From Gemmatimonadetes bacterium T265 (GTDB taxonomy: Bacteria; Gemmatimonadota; Gemmatimonadetes; Gemmatimonadales; Gemmatimonadaceae): a stretch of DNA of 64,000 nucleotides. Below the pieces are notes generated by a model, which worked only from the letters and a program-made list of their open reading frames with translations, did not search any database and was not told where the DNA came from. This document shows positions 44,571-53,555 of this stretch, piece by piece (the stretch's first letter is position 1; each line of letters begins with the position of its first letter). The stretch is from NCBI GenBank assembly GCA_019973575.1, contig BPUI01000001.1:682001-746000 (forward strand), given 5' to 3'. A program made the translations under genes and the position numbers.

Positions 44571-45500
44571 GTGACCCGCGACCCCACGCCCCGCGAGCCC
44601 GCCGCCAGCACGGTCCGCGTCGGCCCCGCCGGTTGGAGCTACAAGGATTGGGAAGGCATTGTCTACCCCGCGCCCCGCCCGCGCGGCTTCGACCCGCTCA
44701 CCTACCTCGCCGGCTACTTCGACGCGGTCGAGGTGAACAGCACCTTCTACGGCCCCGCCGCCGACGCCGCCGCGCGCGCCTGGGTCGCGCGCGCCGTGGC
44801 CGGGGAGCGCGCCCGCGACCGCTTCCGCTTCACGGCCAAGCTCTGGCAGCGCTTCACCCACCAGCGCGAGGCCGCGTTCACCCCGGCCGACGTCGACGCG
44901 GTGCGCCGCGGCTTCGACGTCCTCGCCGCCGCCGGCCGGCTCGGCGCGGTCCTCGTGCAGTTCCCGTGGTCGTTCACGCGCGACGACGCGAACCGCGAGT
45001 GGCTCGACGACGTCACGCGCGCGTTCGGGCGGGCGGAGCCCGGGGGCGCCGGGTACCCGCTCGTGCTCGAGGTGCGCCACGCGTCCTGGAACATCCCCGC
45101 GTTCTACGCGGCGCTCGCCGAACGCGGGATCGGCTTCGTCAACGTCGACCAGCCGCTCTTCGCGAAGTCGTTAGGCCCGAGCGCGACGGCGACCGCGCCG
45201 GTCGGCTACGTGCGGCTGCACGGGCGCAACTACGAGGACTGGTGGCGCCCGGACGCGGGGGTCGAGGCGCGCTACGACTACCTGTACACGGCGGCCGAGC
45301 TCGAGCCGTGGGCGGCGCGCACGCGCGCGGTGGCGGCGGTCGCGCCCGAGACGTACGTCGTCACCAACAACCACTACCGCGGGCAGGCGGTCACGAACGC
45401 GGTGATGCTGGACGCGATGCTCGCGGGCCGGCCGGTGGACGCGCCGCCCGGAGTCGCCGCGACCTACGCCGCCGCGCTCGCGCCGTACGTGCGCGCCTGA
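44571..45500 (+). CDS. DUF72 (YecE-like) protein
   Basis: 309 residues from a GTG, 13 nt after the amidase stop. The N-terminal VGPAGWSYKDWEGIVYP, the middle VEVNSTFY and FRFTAKLWQRFTH, LVLEVRHASW and the YVRLHGRN segment are the hallmarks of DUF72, a TIM-barrel-like family of unknown enzymatic function found in most bacteria. No signal peptide, so cytoplasmic. Its family sometimes neighbours nucleic-acid repair genes, but nothing here supports that. Confidence 0.92.
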   Translation: MTRDPTPREPAASTVRVGPAGWSYKDWEGIVYPAPRPRGFDPLTYLAGYFDAVEVNSTFYGPAADAAARAWVARAVAGERARDRFRFTAKLWQRFTHQREAAFTPADVDAVRRGFDVLAAAGRLGAVLVQFPWSFTRDDANREWLDDVTRAFGRAEPGGAGYPLVLEVRHASWNIPAFYAALAERGIGFVNVDQPLFAKSLGPSATATAPVGYVRLHGRNYEDWWRPDAGVEARYDYLYTAAELEPWAARTRAVAAVAPETYVVTNNHYRGQAVTNAVMLDAMLAGRPVDAPPGVAATYAAALAPYVRA

Positions 45501-45537
45501 GCGGCCGGCGGCGCTCCCTCCGCCCCGCTGCGCCTGA

Positions 45538-47013
45538 TCAGCCGGACGCCGGCGCTGTTCCGAGCACCGGCACCGCCGACTCGTCGGCCGCGATGTCGGG
45601 GCCGTCGTCGGGCCGCCGGGTCCGGAACGGCCACCCGCCGGTGCGCCGCGCCCAGGCGAGGAACGCCAGGCAGCCCAGCCCCAGCACGCCGACGCCGAAC
45701 CCGATCACCTGCGGCTGCGTGGTCGCAAACACGAACGCCCAGCCCAGCAGCGCGACTAACGCCGGGACCGGGTAGAGCCACATCCGGTACGGCCGGGGCA
45801 TCGCGGGCGCCCGCCGGCGCAGCAGCATCAGCCCGCACACCTGGCCGACGAACTGCACGAGGATGCGCGTCACGATGAGCGCGTCGATCACCGTGCCGAG
45901 CGAGGAGAACGCCGCGGCGATCGAGAGCGCACCGAGCACGAGCAGGGAGACGTACGGGAACCCCGCCGTCGGGTGGCGGCGCGCGAAGGCGCGGAAGAAG
46001 TACCCGGCGTCCGCCGCGGCCGCCGGCACCCGCGAGTACCCGAGCAGGAGCGCGAACACCGACCCGAAGGTGGTCCAGAGGATGAGCAGGGTGAACGCGG
46101 TCGCGACGCGCGGGCCGTACACCTTCTGCATGAACACCGAGACCACGAACGCCGACGCCGGGTGCGACTCGGCGGGCACGAACTCCCGCCACGGGACCAC
46201 GCCGATGATCGAGAGGTTGATGCCGACGTAGATCACCGCGACGGCCGCGGTGCTGATGAGGATCGACCGCGGGATCACCCGCCCCGGGTCGCGCACCTCG
46301 TCGCCGATGTAGCAGACGTCGTAGTAACCCAGGTAGTCGTAGATCCCCACGCGCGAGGCGGCGCCGAGCCCGAGGAAGAAGCCTAACGAAAAGGCGAACG
46401 CGCCCGGGGGGAAGTCGAACGCGACGCGCCGGTCGAAGTGCGCGGCCCCCGTCGCGATCACGGCGAGGACGGTGACGAGCGTGCCGGCCCAGAGCAGCAC
46501 GGTGACCCGCGCGATCGAGTCGATGCGCCGGTAGAGCAGCGCGACGTTGAGCAGCCCGACCGCGGTCACGAGCGCGATCGTCCCGGCGCGCGTCAGCCCC
46601 GTCCAGACGTACCCCGCGTAGTCGGCGAAGCCGATGTACCCCGAGGCGATCTCGAGCGGCCCGCTGAGCACGAACTGCCACACGAACAGGAAGGCCATCA
46701 GGCGCCCGAAGCGCTCGCGCCCGAAGGCCTCGCGCAGGTACTGGAACGACCCGCCCGGGCCCGGCATCGCCGCGCCGAGTTCGCTCCACACCATCCCGTC
46801 GCAGACCACGACCACGAGCGCCACGAGCCAGCCGAGCATGGCCTGCGGGCCGCCGAGGGCCGACATGAGCAGCGGGACGGTGATGAACGGCCCGACGCCG
46901 ATCATGTTCGTCATGTTCAGCGCGGTGGCCGGCAGGAGGCCGAACCGCCGGCGGGCGTCGGGCGGCCGGGGTGCCGGGCCGCCGCCGTGCGTCGGGGGGC
47001 GCTGCGGGTTCAT
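45538..47013 (-). CDS. APC-superfamily amino acid permease
   Basis: 491 residues from the ATG at 47013. About 12 hydrophobic spans are visible. The first holds NMTNMIGVGPFITVPLLM, the APC glycine-rich unwound helix; the second is MVWSELGAAMPGPGGSFQYLREAFG, a typical TM2 loop. The IYDYLGYYDVCYIGDEVRDP segment corresponds to TM6 and its loop. It should import amino acids or related cations by proton or ion coupling. It is convergent with DUF72; upstream lies a degenerate permease relic. Confidence 0.9.
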   Translation of the reverse strand: MNPQRPPTHGGGPAPRPPDARRRFGLLPATALNMTNMIGVGPFITVPLLMSALGGPQAMLGWLVALVVVVCDGMVWSELGAAMPGPGGSFQYLREAFGRERFGRLMAFLFVWQFVLSGPLEIASGYIGFADYAGYVWTGLTRAGTIALVTAVGLLNVALLYRRIDSIARVTVLLWAGTLVTVLAVIATGAAHFDRRVAFDFPPGAFAFSLGFFLGLGAASRVGIYDYLGYYDVCYIGDEVRDPGRVIPRSILISTAAVAVIYVGINLSIIGVVPWREFVPAESHPASAFVVSVFMQKVYGPRVATAFTLLILWTTFGSVFALLLGYSRVPAAAADAGYFFRAFARRHPTAGFPYVSLLVLGALSIAAAFSSLGTVIDALIVTRILVQFVGQVCGLMLLRRRAPAMPRPYRMWLYPVPALVALLGWAFVFATTQPQVIGFGVGVLGLGCLAFLAWARRTGGWPFRTRRPDDGPDIAADESAVPVLGTAPASG

Positions 47014-47293
47014 GGGCGGTCGCTCGGCGGGCGAGGGTAGGCGCCTAACGTCCGGCGCGTGGGCCGCGGCGGCGACGCGCGCCGGACCGGCCGCAGTCTC
47101 GTGCCGGGGTGACGGGTCGTCAAGGCGCGTCGGCCCTGCTGCCCGCGAGGTCGGCGAGCCGGCGCCGCGTTGCTCGCCGTGCCGTCTCGCTACCGCCTCC
47201 TCGCCTCCTGGTGGCGGCTGACGTGGCACGTGCAGGGGGCGCCGTCGCATGCCGCCCGAGACGCACTCGTCGCCGGACCTCGCGGCGCCACGT

Positions 47294-47525
47294 CGGGCCG
47301 ATCAGCGCGGGGATCGTCGCGCTGCTCGCCGTCGTCTACTTCTCGTACCGCCAGACGCTCCCCGCCTACCCCAACGTGGGGTCGTCCCCGAGCTCGTCGA
47401 GCGGCGCTGGTACCGGCTCCTGCGCCACAGCCGCCGGGCGACGCTGCTCACGGCGCGACTGCTGCTGCGCGGGGGCTCGCGGGTGCTCGTGGTGAGCGCG
47501 CCGTGGTACCTGCGCGAGCGTGCCG
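47294..47525 (+). pseudogene. Gutted APC-type permease relic
   Basis: A start-less stretch reads GIVALLAVVYFSYRQTL then PAYPNVG, like the TM1-2 loop of an APC permease. Immediately after, in a different frame (junction near 47380), comes PELVERRWYRLLRHSRRATL and VLVVSAPWYLRE, which resembles the cytoplasmic C-terminus of such permeases. About 400 residues between are absent. It is best explained as an internal deletion plus frame change in a permease distinct from the intact one at 45538. Upstream of 47294 I find no start. Confidence 0.55.
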
Positions 47526-48038
47526 CGCCACCCGAGCGCCGGCACAGGTCGGGCCGCCGAATCGAACCACTCCGGACGCGCGTCCACACCGCCCGCCCCC
47601 GTCCGCGCGCCGCGGTCGCGGCATCCTCAACTCCAGTCGCGTTCCACACGGGACCCCTGGCCCGATTCGTCTTACGCGCCGCCGCGCGCGAGGGGTCGCG
47701 GCTCGCGTCCGGGAGCCGGGGCGTCGATGGGCTGGCGATGCACCCGTCGGGACTGGTCGTTGGCGAGGGTCGCACTCCCCGTCGCGGTACCGGGCCACGT
47801 GCCTCGCGGTTCGCGCGGCGCGCAGCCTCGCCCCCCCGAGGTGGATCGTGCATGATGCCGGGCTGGTCGGCGGCGTCGCATCCGGCCCGGCACACGGTCG
47901 GTGCGCCCGGAACGCTGATCGCGCGGAGCCACCATCGGGCGCGTGGCAGCCGGAGGTTGAGCCGCGCGTGCGCTTTGCCGGCGGGACCCCTCGAAACGCG
48001 CCTTGCGGGCCGCCGCGCCGCCGCGCACATTCGCGGTC
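47526..48038. other. Spacer without recognisable genes
   Basis: About 500 bp between the permease relic and the selenocysteine locus. Open frames exist on both strands but their translations are Arg/Ala/Pro-rich with no family resemblance and no ribosome-binding sites. The octamer GCCTAACG, frequent elsewhere, is absent here. It may hold the promoter of the genes that follow; no clear -10/-35 pair was found. Confidence 0.5.
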
Positions 48039-48338
48039 GTGACGCCCGACCCCTACGCGAGCCTCCGCGACCGCGTCGTCCGCGGCGTGCTGGCGGGCGC
48101 TGGCGAGAGTGAGCCCGCGTTGCGAAGCGCGGCGGCCGACGGGACCGGCCTGCCCGACGACCTGCAGGCGCTCGTCGACAAGATCCACCGCCACGCGTAC
48201 CGCGTCACCGACGACGACGTCGCGCGCCTGCGCGCCACGTACGGCGACGACCCGCTGTTCGAGATCATCGTGAGCGCCGCCCTCGGCGCCTCGCGCCGAC
48301 GACTGCTCACCGGCCTGGAGGCCCTGGAGCTGGCATGA
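48039..48338 (+). CDS. Small helical protein coupled to the first selenoprotein gene
   Basis: 99 residues from a GTG at 48039. The sequence looks all-helical (DPYASLRDRVVRGVL, LQALVDKIHRHAYRVTDDDVARL, then EIIVSAALGASRRRLLTGLEAL). The second half resembles the helical core of AhpD/CMD-type proteins without their Cys pair, and it often seems to be a companion of such genes; this is from memory of the family style, not a search. Its stop overlaps the start of the selenoprotein gene (ATGA), indicating tight translational coupling and perhaps a hetero-oligomer. Confidence 0.65.
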   Translation: MTPDPYASLRDRVVRGVLAGAGESEPALRSAAADGTGLPDDLQALVDKIHRHAYRVTDDDVARLRATYGDDPLFEIIVSAALGASRRRLLTGLEALELA

Positions 48339-48913
48339 GACTCGAGAAGGTGCACCGGGGGCACGGTCTCCGGGACAAGGTGATGCTGGCCGTGATGCGC
48401 GTCGCCACCGGGCACGCGCCCGGCGTCGTGCGCACCCTGCTCTACCGCAAAGAGTTCTTCGGGCGCCCGTGGTCGGAGCTGACGCAGCAGGTGATGCGCG
48501 GGCCGTCGCCGTGGACCGTCGGCGAGCGGGAGATCTTCGCCGCCGTCGTCTCGCGCTTCAACGCGTGCACGTTCTGAACGAACGCCCACTCCGCGGTCGC
48601 GGAGGCGGCGCTCGGGACGGGCACGATGGGGCCGATCCTCGCCGACTACCGGACGGCGCCCATCGACGAGCGGGTGCGCGCGACGCTCGGACTCCTCGAG
48701 ACGTTCACGCTCCGCCCGGAGCAGCTCACGCCGGACGACGTGCGCGCGGTGCTCGCGGCCGGGGTGACGCGCGAGGCGGTGCGCGACGCGTTCTACGTCG
48801 CGTTCCTCTTCAACACGTACGACCGGCTGGCCGACACGCTCGGCTGGGAGCTGCCGGACGCGCGCTACTACCCGAAGTCGGGACGGCACCTGCTCAAGAA
48901 CGGCTATCTATAG
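48335..48913 (+). CDS. AhpD-like selenoprotein (CxxU), in-frame TGA at codon 81
   Basis: 192 residues if the TGA at 48575-48577 is read as selenocysteine. The protein reads [17 protein letters not shown]78-x-x-U81 followed by H85, with E66 twelve residues before C78, matching the Glu/CxxC/His proton relay of AhpD-type alkylhydroperoxidases (CMD fold). Coding and helical character continue uninterrupted after the TGA to 48913 ([26 protein letters not shown]). The TGA replaces the cysteine normally found there. A SECIS-like hairpin follows, and tRNA-Sec and selD lie just downstream. Likely role: thiol/selenol-dependent peroxidase. AhpD-like selenoproteins are known from metagenomic surveys. Confidence 0.9.
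48575..48604 (+). promoter_or_regulatory. Bacterial SECIS element of the first AhpD-like selenoprotein
   Basis: TGA, 11 nt, then a perfect 6-bp stem CTCCGC/GCGGAG (48589-48594 with 48599-48604) closed by the loop GGTC. In E. coli fdhF the SelB-binding hairpin also begins 11 nt after UGA and shows a GGUCU-type apical loop whose G and U contact SelB. The same geometry occurs at the second selenoprotein gene (53871-53900). Confidence 0.88.
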
Positions 48914-48956
48914 CCGTCGCCGGGGCAGCGGCGCGGCCCGGGTCGACGCGTCGCCT

Positions 48957-49050
48957 GGGGGCGGATGGGGTCTGGTGGCCTCCTCGGTCTTCAAAACCGA
49001 TGCGACCCGGCGACGCCGGGTCTGGTGGGTTCGATTCCCACACGTTCCCG
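48957..49050 (+). tRNA. selC: tRNA-Sec (anticodon UCA)
   Basis: A 94-nt cloverleaf with all the oddities of tRNA-Sec. The 8-nt acceptor strand starts GGGGGCGG and pairs with ACGTTCCC (two G-U pairs, G-A at position 8). The D arm has a 6-bp stem with a TGGT loop. The anticodon stem TCGGT/ACCGA carries the loop CTTCAAA with anticodon TCA. A long variable arm forms an 8-bp stem GACCCGGC/GCCGGGTC, and the T arm is GTGGG-TTCGATT-CCCAC. The CCA end is not encoded. It sits 43 nt after the first selenoprotein gene and 20 nt before selD. Confidence 0.93.
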
Positions 49051-49070
49051 CCGGCGCGGCGCCGACGCGC

Positions 49071-50129
49071 GTGACCACGCCAGCGCCCGCCGACGCGCCC
49101 CGCCCGGTCCGGCTCACCGAGTACGCCCACGGCGCGGGCTGCGGCTGCAAAATCTCCCCCGCGGTGCTGACCCGCATCCTCGCGGGCGCCGGGCCGGGGT
49201 TCGCCGACCCGCGGCTGCTGGTCGGCCACGGCGCCCGGGACGACGCGGCCGTCTACGCGCTCGACGACGAGCGCGCCCTCATCAGCACCACCGACTTCTT
49301 CATGCCGGTCGTCGACGACCCCGCCGACTTCGGCGCGGTCGCGGCGACCAACGCGATCAGCGACGTCTACGCGATGGGCGGCACGCCCGTCATGGCGGTC
49401 GCGATCCTCGGCTGGCCGGTCGCCGTGCTCGACCCCGAGATCGCCGGCGAGGTGCTGCGCGGCGCGGGCGAGGCGTGCGCGCGTGCCGGGATCGCGCTCG
49501 CCGGCGGCCACAGCATCGACGCGCCCGAGCCGATCTTCGGGCTCGCCGTGACCGGCACCGCGCGGCGCGCCGAGGTGCGCACCAACGCGCAGGGCCGCGT
49601 CGGGTGCGAGTTGTACCTCACCAAGCCGTTAGGCGTGGGCGTGCTCACCACCGCGCAGAAGCGCGGCCTGCTCCGCGACGCGGACCTGGCCGAGGTGCGC
49701 GCGCTCATGCTCACGCTCAACGACCTCGGCCCCGCGCTCGCCCGCCTCGACGCGGTCGCGACGATGACCGACGTGACCGGCTTCGGCCTGCTCGGCCACC
49801 TGCTGGAGGTGTGCGACGCGAGCGACCTCTCGGCCGAGGTGCACGTGGCCGACGTGCCGCGCCTCGCGTCGCTCGCCGACTACGTGGAGCGCGGCGCCGT
49901 CCCCGGCGGCACCAAGCGCAACGCCGCCAGCTACGGCGAGCACGTCGGGCCGCTGCCGGACGCGTGGCGCGACCTGTTGTGCGACCCGCAGACGAGCGGC
50001 GGCCTGCTCGTCGCGGTGGACCCGCGCGGGCGCGACGACTTCCTCCGCGTCACGCGCGCGCGCGGCCTCGACCTGCGCCCGTTCGGCGTGCTCACGCCGC
50101 GCGCCGAGCCGACGATCCGCCTGGTCTGA
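49071..50129 (+). CDS. selD: Selenide, water dikinase
   Basis: 352 residues from the GTG at 49071; earlier in-frame starts would lie inside the tRNA. The catalytic segment [10 protein letters not shown] matches the E. coli enzyme, giving C24 and K27 as the catalytic pair (Cys form, not itself a selenoprotein). ATP-binding aspartates are seen in GARDDAAVY and [13 protein letters not shown], with [13 protein letters not shown] and TGFGLLGHL further on. It makes selenophosphate from selenide and ATP, the donor for SelA. It is convergent with selB (10-bp gap), and downstream of selC on the same strand. Confidence 0.95.
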   Translation: MTTPAPADAPRPVRLTEYAHGAGCGCKISPAVLTRILAGAGPGFADPRLLVGHGARDDAAVYALDDERALISTTDFFMPVVDDPADFGAVAATNAISDVYAMGGTPVMAVAILGWPVAVLDPEIAGEVLRGAGEACARAGIALAGGHSIDAPEPIFGLAVTGTARRAEVRTNAQGRVGCELYLTKPLGVGVLTTAQKRGLLRDADLAEVRALMLTLNDLGPALARLDAVATMTDVTGFGLLGHLLEVCDASDLSAEVHVADVPRLASLADYVERGAVPGGTKRNAASYGEHVGPLPDAWRDLLCDPQTSGGLLVAVDPRGRDDFLRVTRARGLDLRPFGVLTPRAEPTIRLV

Positions 50130-50139
50130 GCGCCGCGCG

Positions 50140-52053
50140 TCAGGCGCGGGCGCCGACGCGGTAGTGGCGGTCGCCGTCGCGGCGCAGGACGCGCTCGCGC
50201 CCGAGGTACTCGAGGTAGGCGACCCCGTGCCGGCGCGTGACGCCTAACGCCTGGCAGAACTCCGCGGCGCGCACGCCGTCGAGCCCGAGGCGGCCCGGCG
50301 CCTCGCGCAGCGCCGCGGCCGCCTCGGCGTGCAGCAGCAGATCGCCGCGCTCGGCGCCCACGCGCACGGCCCGCCCCCCCGCGCACAGCCGCGCGACGAC
50401 CCGGTCGAACACGTCGCCCGCCTCGGGCTCCGCCGCACGGTACGCCGCGATCGTCCCCGGGCGGAGCCACTCGGCGTGGAGCCGCGCGAGCACCGCGTCC
50501 GCGACGCGCTGCTCCTCCGCCGTCAGCCCGGTGCGCCCGGGGTGCACGACCGCCGCGGCGCGCTCCAGCCGCAGCGGCGGCGCGTCGGCGGGGGCGTCGC
50601 CGCCGACGGACGTACCGTCGCGCGCGAGCAGCGACCGGAGCAGCGGCTGCACGTGCGCGGCCGACACCCGCAGGGCGCGCGCGAGCCGGTCGTAGGGCAC
50701 CACGTGCTCGGTGGCGGGCCCGTCTTCGACGACGCGGCGCAGCCGGTCGCGTACGTCGCGCTCCGTCGCCGCCGTCCACGTCAGCAGCGACACGCCCGCC
50801 TGGGCGAGCCGGAGCGTCGGGCTGCGCTCGGCTGCGGCGCGGAGCATGCGCGGGGCGACCATCCAGCGGCGAGCGAGCAGCGCCAGGTCGAGCACCGGCC
50901 CGGCGCCGGCTTCGAGGTAGACCGTTAGACAGCCGCCGTCCGCGCGGCACGCGTAGGCGGCCCGCTCCGCCGCCGTCACGTGGCGTGGCCGGTCGGGCGC
51001 GAGGTCGAGCACCTCGCCGCCGCCCACGGTCGCGAGGGGGCTGCCGCCGCGCAGGAGGAAGCGCTGGCCCGGGAAGAACACCGCCTCGCGCGGCAGCTCG
51101 AGCTGCGCCCACGACGCGTCCCCGTCGCCCGCCACGTCCCACACTCGGCACTCCACCTCGAGGCATCCCGCGTGGAAGAGCAGCCGCGCGCCGTGCTTCC
51201 ACGCGCGCGGCGCCTCCGGCGTCCAGCGCAGGCGCGCGTTCAGCACGCGGCCGCGGTACGGGTGGTCGGGCGCGACGAGCACGTCGCCGCGGCGGACGGC
51301 GTTGGCGTCGAGCCCGGCCAGGTTGACGCCGACGCGGTGCCCCGCGGCGATCCGCGCGACCCGCGCGCGGTGGTTGGTCAGTGCGCGCACGCGCCACGTC
51401 CCGGGCCGCGCGCCTAACGCCACCTGGTCGCCTTCCGCGAGGGTGCCGCGCGCGAGCGTCCCGGTCACCACGGTGCCGACCCCGGGAACGCTGAACACGC
51501 GGTCGACCGGGAGGTACGGGCGCGCGTCCTCGTCGTCCCCCGGAGTGTCCGCGCCAGTTGCGGCGAAGATCGCGTCCTTGAGCGCCGGGATCCCCGCGCC
51601 GGCGACGGAGTCGACCGCGTGCAGGGGCAGCACGCGCAGGTCGCGCCCCGCGAGCAGCGCGACGACGTCCCGCCGGGCGGCGGCGACCTGCTCGGCGTCC
51701 GCGACCGCGACCTTCGTCAGCACCGGGATGAGCGCGCGCACGCCCAACAGCTCGAGGATGTGCAGGTGCTCGCGCGACTGCGGCCGCACGCCCTCGCGCG
51801 CGTCCACCACCCAGAGCGCGAGGTCGAAGCCCGTGGCCCCGGCGGCCATGTTCTTCACCAGCCGCTCGTGCCCCGGCACGTCGACGATCCCGAGGCGGTA
51901 CCCGCGCGGGTGGTCGAGGTGGGCATAGCCGAGGTCGATCGTCATGCCGCGCGCGCGCTCCTCCGGCAGGCGCGACGGGTGCACGCCGGTCAGGGCCTCG
52001 ACGAGCGTGGACTTGCCGTGGTCGATGTGGCCGGCCGTCCCGATCAGGCGCAT
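50140..52053 (-). CDS. selB: Selenocysteine-specific elongation factor SelB
   Basis: 637 residues. The EF-Tu-like GTPase has GHIDHGKS (8-15), GMTIDLGY and DVPGHE (58-63). The base-recognition motif usually written [NT]KxD reads TKVA (113-116), with Asp shifted to 119. Domains 2-3 follow to about 330 ([19 protein letters not shown]), then four winged-helix domains to the end, the last with [20 protein letters not shown]. The C-terminal winged helices bind SECIS RNA while the GTPase part carries Sec-tRNA(Sec) to the ribosome. The start is 13 nt after the selA stop. Confidence 0.95.
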   Translation of the reverse strand: MRLIGTAGHIDHGKSTLVEALTGVHPSRLPEERARGMTIDLGYAHLDHPRGYRLGIVDVPGHERLVKNMAAGATGFDLALWVVDAREGVRPQSREHLHILELLGVRALIPVLTKVAVADAEQVAAARRDVVALLAGRDLRVLPLHAVDSVAGAGIPALKDAIFAATGADTPGDDEDARPYLPVDRVFSVPGVGTVVTGTLARGTLAEGDQVALGARPGTWRVRALTNHRARVARIAAGHRVGVNLAGLDANAVRRGDVLVAPDHPYRGRVLNARLRWTPEAPRAWKHGARLLFHAGCLEVECRVWDVAGDGDASWAQLELPREAVFFPGQRFLLRGGSPLATVGGGEVLDLAPDRPRHVTAAERAAYACRADGGCLTVYLEAGAGPVLDLALLARRWMVAPRMLRAAAERSPTLRLAQAGVSLLTWTAATERDVRDRLRRVVEDGPATEHVVPYDRLARALRVSAAHVQPLLRSLLARDGTSVGGDAPADAPPLRLERAAAVVHPGRTGLTAEEQRVADAVLARLHAEWLRPGTIAAYRAAEPEAGDVFDRVVARLCAGGRAVRVGAERGDLLLHAEAAAALREAPGRLGLDGVRAAEFCQALGVTRRHGVAYLEYLGRERVLRRDGDRHYRVGARA

Positions 52054-52066
52054 TGCCTAACGCTTC

Positions 52067-53491
52067 CTAACGTCCCGCGGCGGCGCCCAGGTCGTCCAGG
52101 GCGGCCTGCAGCTCGGGGAGGTCGTGCGGCAGCACGGCGCGGACGTCCAGCAGGCAGCGGTCGTGCCGCACGTAGCCGACGACGGGCACCGCGCGCGCGG
52201 CGAGGGCCTGGCGCACGCCGTGCGCGCTCAGGTCGCGGTGCGCGAGCTCCAGGCCCCAGCTCGGGAAGTCGACCTCGGGGTTGGAGCCGCCGCCGAGCGT
52301 CGCGCGGAGCGGCACGGGGCGCACCGCGGCCCAGCGCGTGTCCGGCCCGGGCAGGCGCAGCTCGGCCACCCGCGCCTGGAGCTGCTCGACCGTGGCGTGG
52401 AACAGCCGCCAGAGCGGCAGCGCGTCGGCCTCGCCCGCGAGGTGGCGCGCGAGGCAGCGGTGCAGCAGCGCCATGCGCACCTTGTCGAGCCGCAGCGCGC
52501 GGTAGAGCGGGTTCCGCCGCATCGCGCCGACGTGCGCGGCGCGCCCCACGAGGATGCCGGCCTGCACGCCGCCGAGGAGCTTGTCGGCGCTGCAGCACAC
52601 CACGTCCACGCCGCGCGCCACGCTCGACGCCACGTCCGGCTCGTCGCGCAGTGCCGCGGCGGGCGACGGGGCGAGCAGGCCCGACCCGGTGTCCTCGAGC
52701 ACCGGTAGTCCGAACGCGGCGCCTAACGCGACCATCTCGTCGGCCGACACCTGCTCGACGAAGCCGCGCTGCACGAAGTTGGCCTGGTGCACCTTGAGGA
52801 GCACCGCGGCCGAGGGGCCGGCGGCCTCGCGGAAGTCCGCCGCGCGCGTCCGGTTGGTCGTACCGACCTCGCGCAGCCGGCACCCGCTCGCCGCGACCAC
52901 GTCGGGGACGCGGAAGCTGCCGCCGATCTCGACCAGCTCGGAGCGGCTCACGAGCGCCTCGCGGCCGGCCGCCAGCGTGTTGAGCGCGAGCAGCAGCGCG
53001 CTCGCGCAGTTGTTCACCACGAGCGCGGCCTCGGCGCCGGTCAGCAGCGCGAGTTGGCGGCCGAGCGCCGCGTCGCGGTCGCCGCGGCCCTGCGTCCGGG
53101 CGTCCCACTCGAGGTCGGTATAGCCGCCGAGGGCGTCGGCGTCGACCGCGTCGAGCAGGTCGCCGAGCGGGGCGCGGCCGAGGTTGGTGTGGACGAGCAC
53201 CCCGGTGGCGTTGACGACGCGGCGCGGGAAGGGGCGGGCGAGCGCCTCCGCCTCCGCCGCGCACTCGGCCACGCACGCCGCGACCACCGCCGCGCGCTCG
53301 CCGTTCCGACGTGCGGGCGCGGGCGCCGACGCGCGCACGGGGTCGCGCAGGGCGTCGCGTCGCGCCTGCAGCACCCGCCGGACGAGGCGCGTCCGGAATG
53401 GGTCGGCGAGGCCCGCGGCGGCCGCGGCGAACGCGGGGTGCCGCAGCACCTCGTCGACCGACGGCAGGTGGGCGAGCGGGTGGTCGGTCAA
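52067..53491 (-). CDS. selA: L-seryl-tRNA(Sec) selenium transferase
   Basis: 474 residues, close to the usual 460. The PLP-binding lysine is K304 in CCSADKLLGGVQAG; NATGVLVHTNLGRAPL, NNCASALLLALNTLA, EDTGSGLL and the N-terminal helical domain (PSVDEVLRHP) are all characteristic. It converts Ser-tRNA(Sec) to Sec-tRNA(Sec) using selenophosphate from SelD, as a homodecamer in E. coli. The TAG stop lies in the partial motif CGTTAGG of the genome octamer. It lies between the second selenoprotein gene (64 nt upstream) and selB, on the same strand, presumably one operon. Confidence 0.95.
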   Translation of the reverse strand: MTDHPLAHLPSVDEVLRHPAFAAAAAGLADPFRTRLVRRVLQARRDALRDPVRASAPAPARRNGERAAVVAACVAECAAEAEALARPFPRRVVNATGVLVHTNLGRAPLGDLLDAVDADALGGYTDLEWDARTQGRGDRDAALGRQLALLTGAEAALVVNNCASALLLALNTLAAGREALVSRSELVEIGGSFRVPDVVAASGCRLREVGTTNRTRAADFREAAGPSAAVLLKVHQANFVQRGFVEQVSADEMVALGAAFGLPVLEDTGSGLLAPSPAAALRDEPDVASSVARGVDVVCCSADKLLGGVQAGILVGRAAHVGAMRRNPLYRALRLDKVRMALLHRCLARHLAGEADALPLWRLFHATVEQLQARVAELRLPGPDTRWAAVRPVPLRATLGGGSNPEVDFPSWGLELAHRDLSAHGVRQALAARAVPVVGYVRHDRCLLDVRAVLPHDLPELQAALDDLGAAAGR

Positions 53492-53555
53492 TTGGCGGGG
53501 CTCGGGGGCGGGGGCCTAACGGCCGACCCGACCCCGGTCCCCCTACCCCGGGCGG

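Noticed and set aside
47526-48038. Open frames running through this spacer as possible genes
   Set aside because: Frames on several strands are open but low-complexity Arg/Pro/Ala translations without starts or family resemblance.
48975-49070. Upstream extension of selD by 32 residues
   Set aside because: The extension is encoded by the tRNA-Sec gene and lacks a ribosome-binding site. The GTG at 49071 gives the normal N-terminus.
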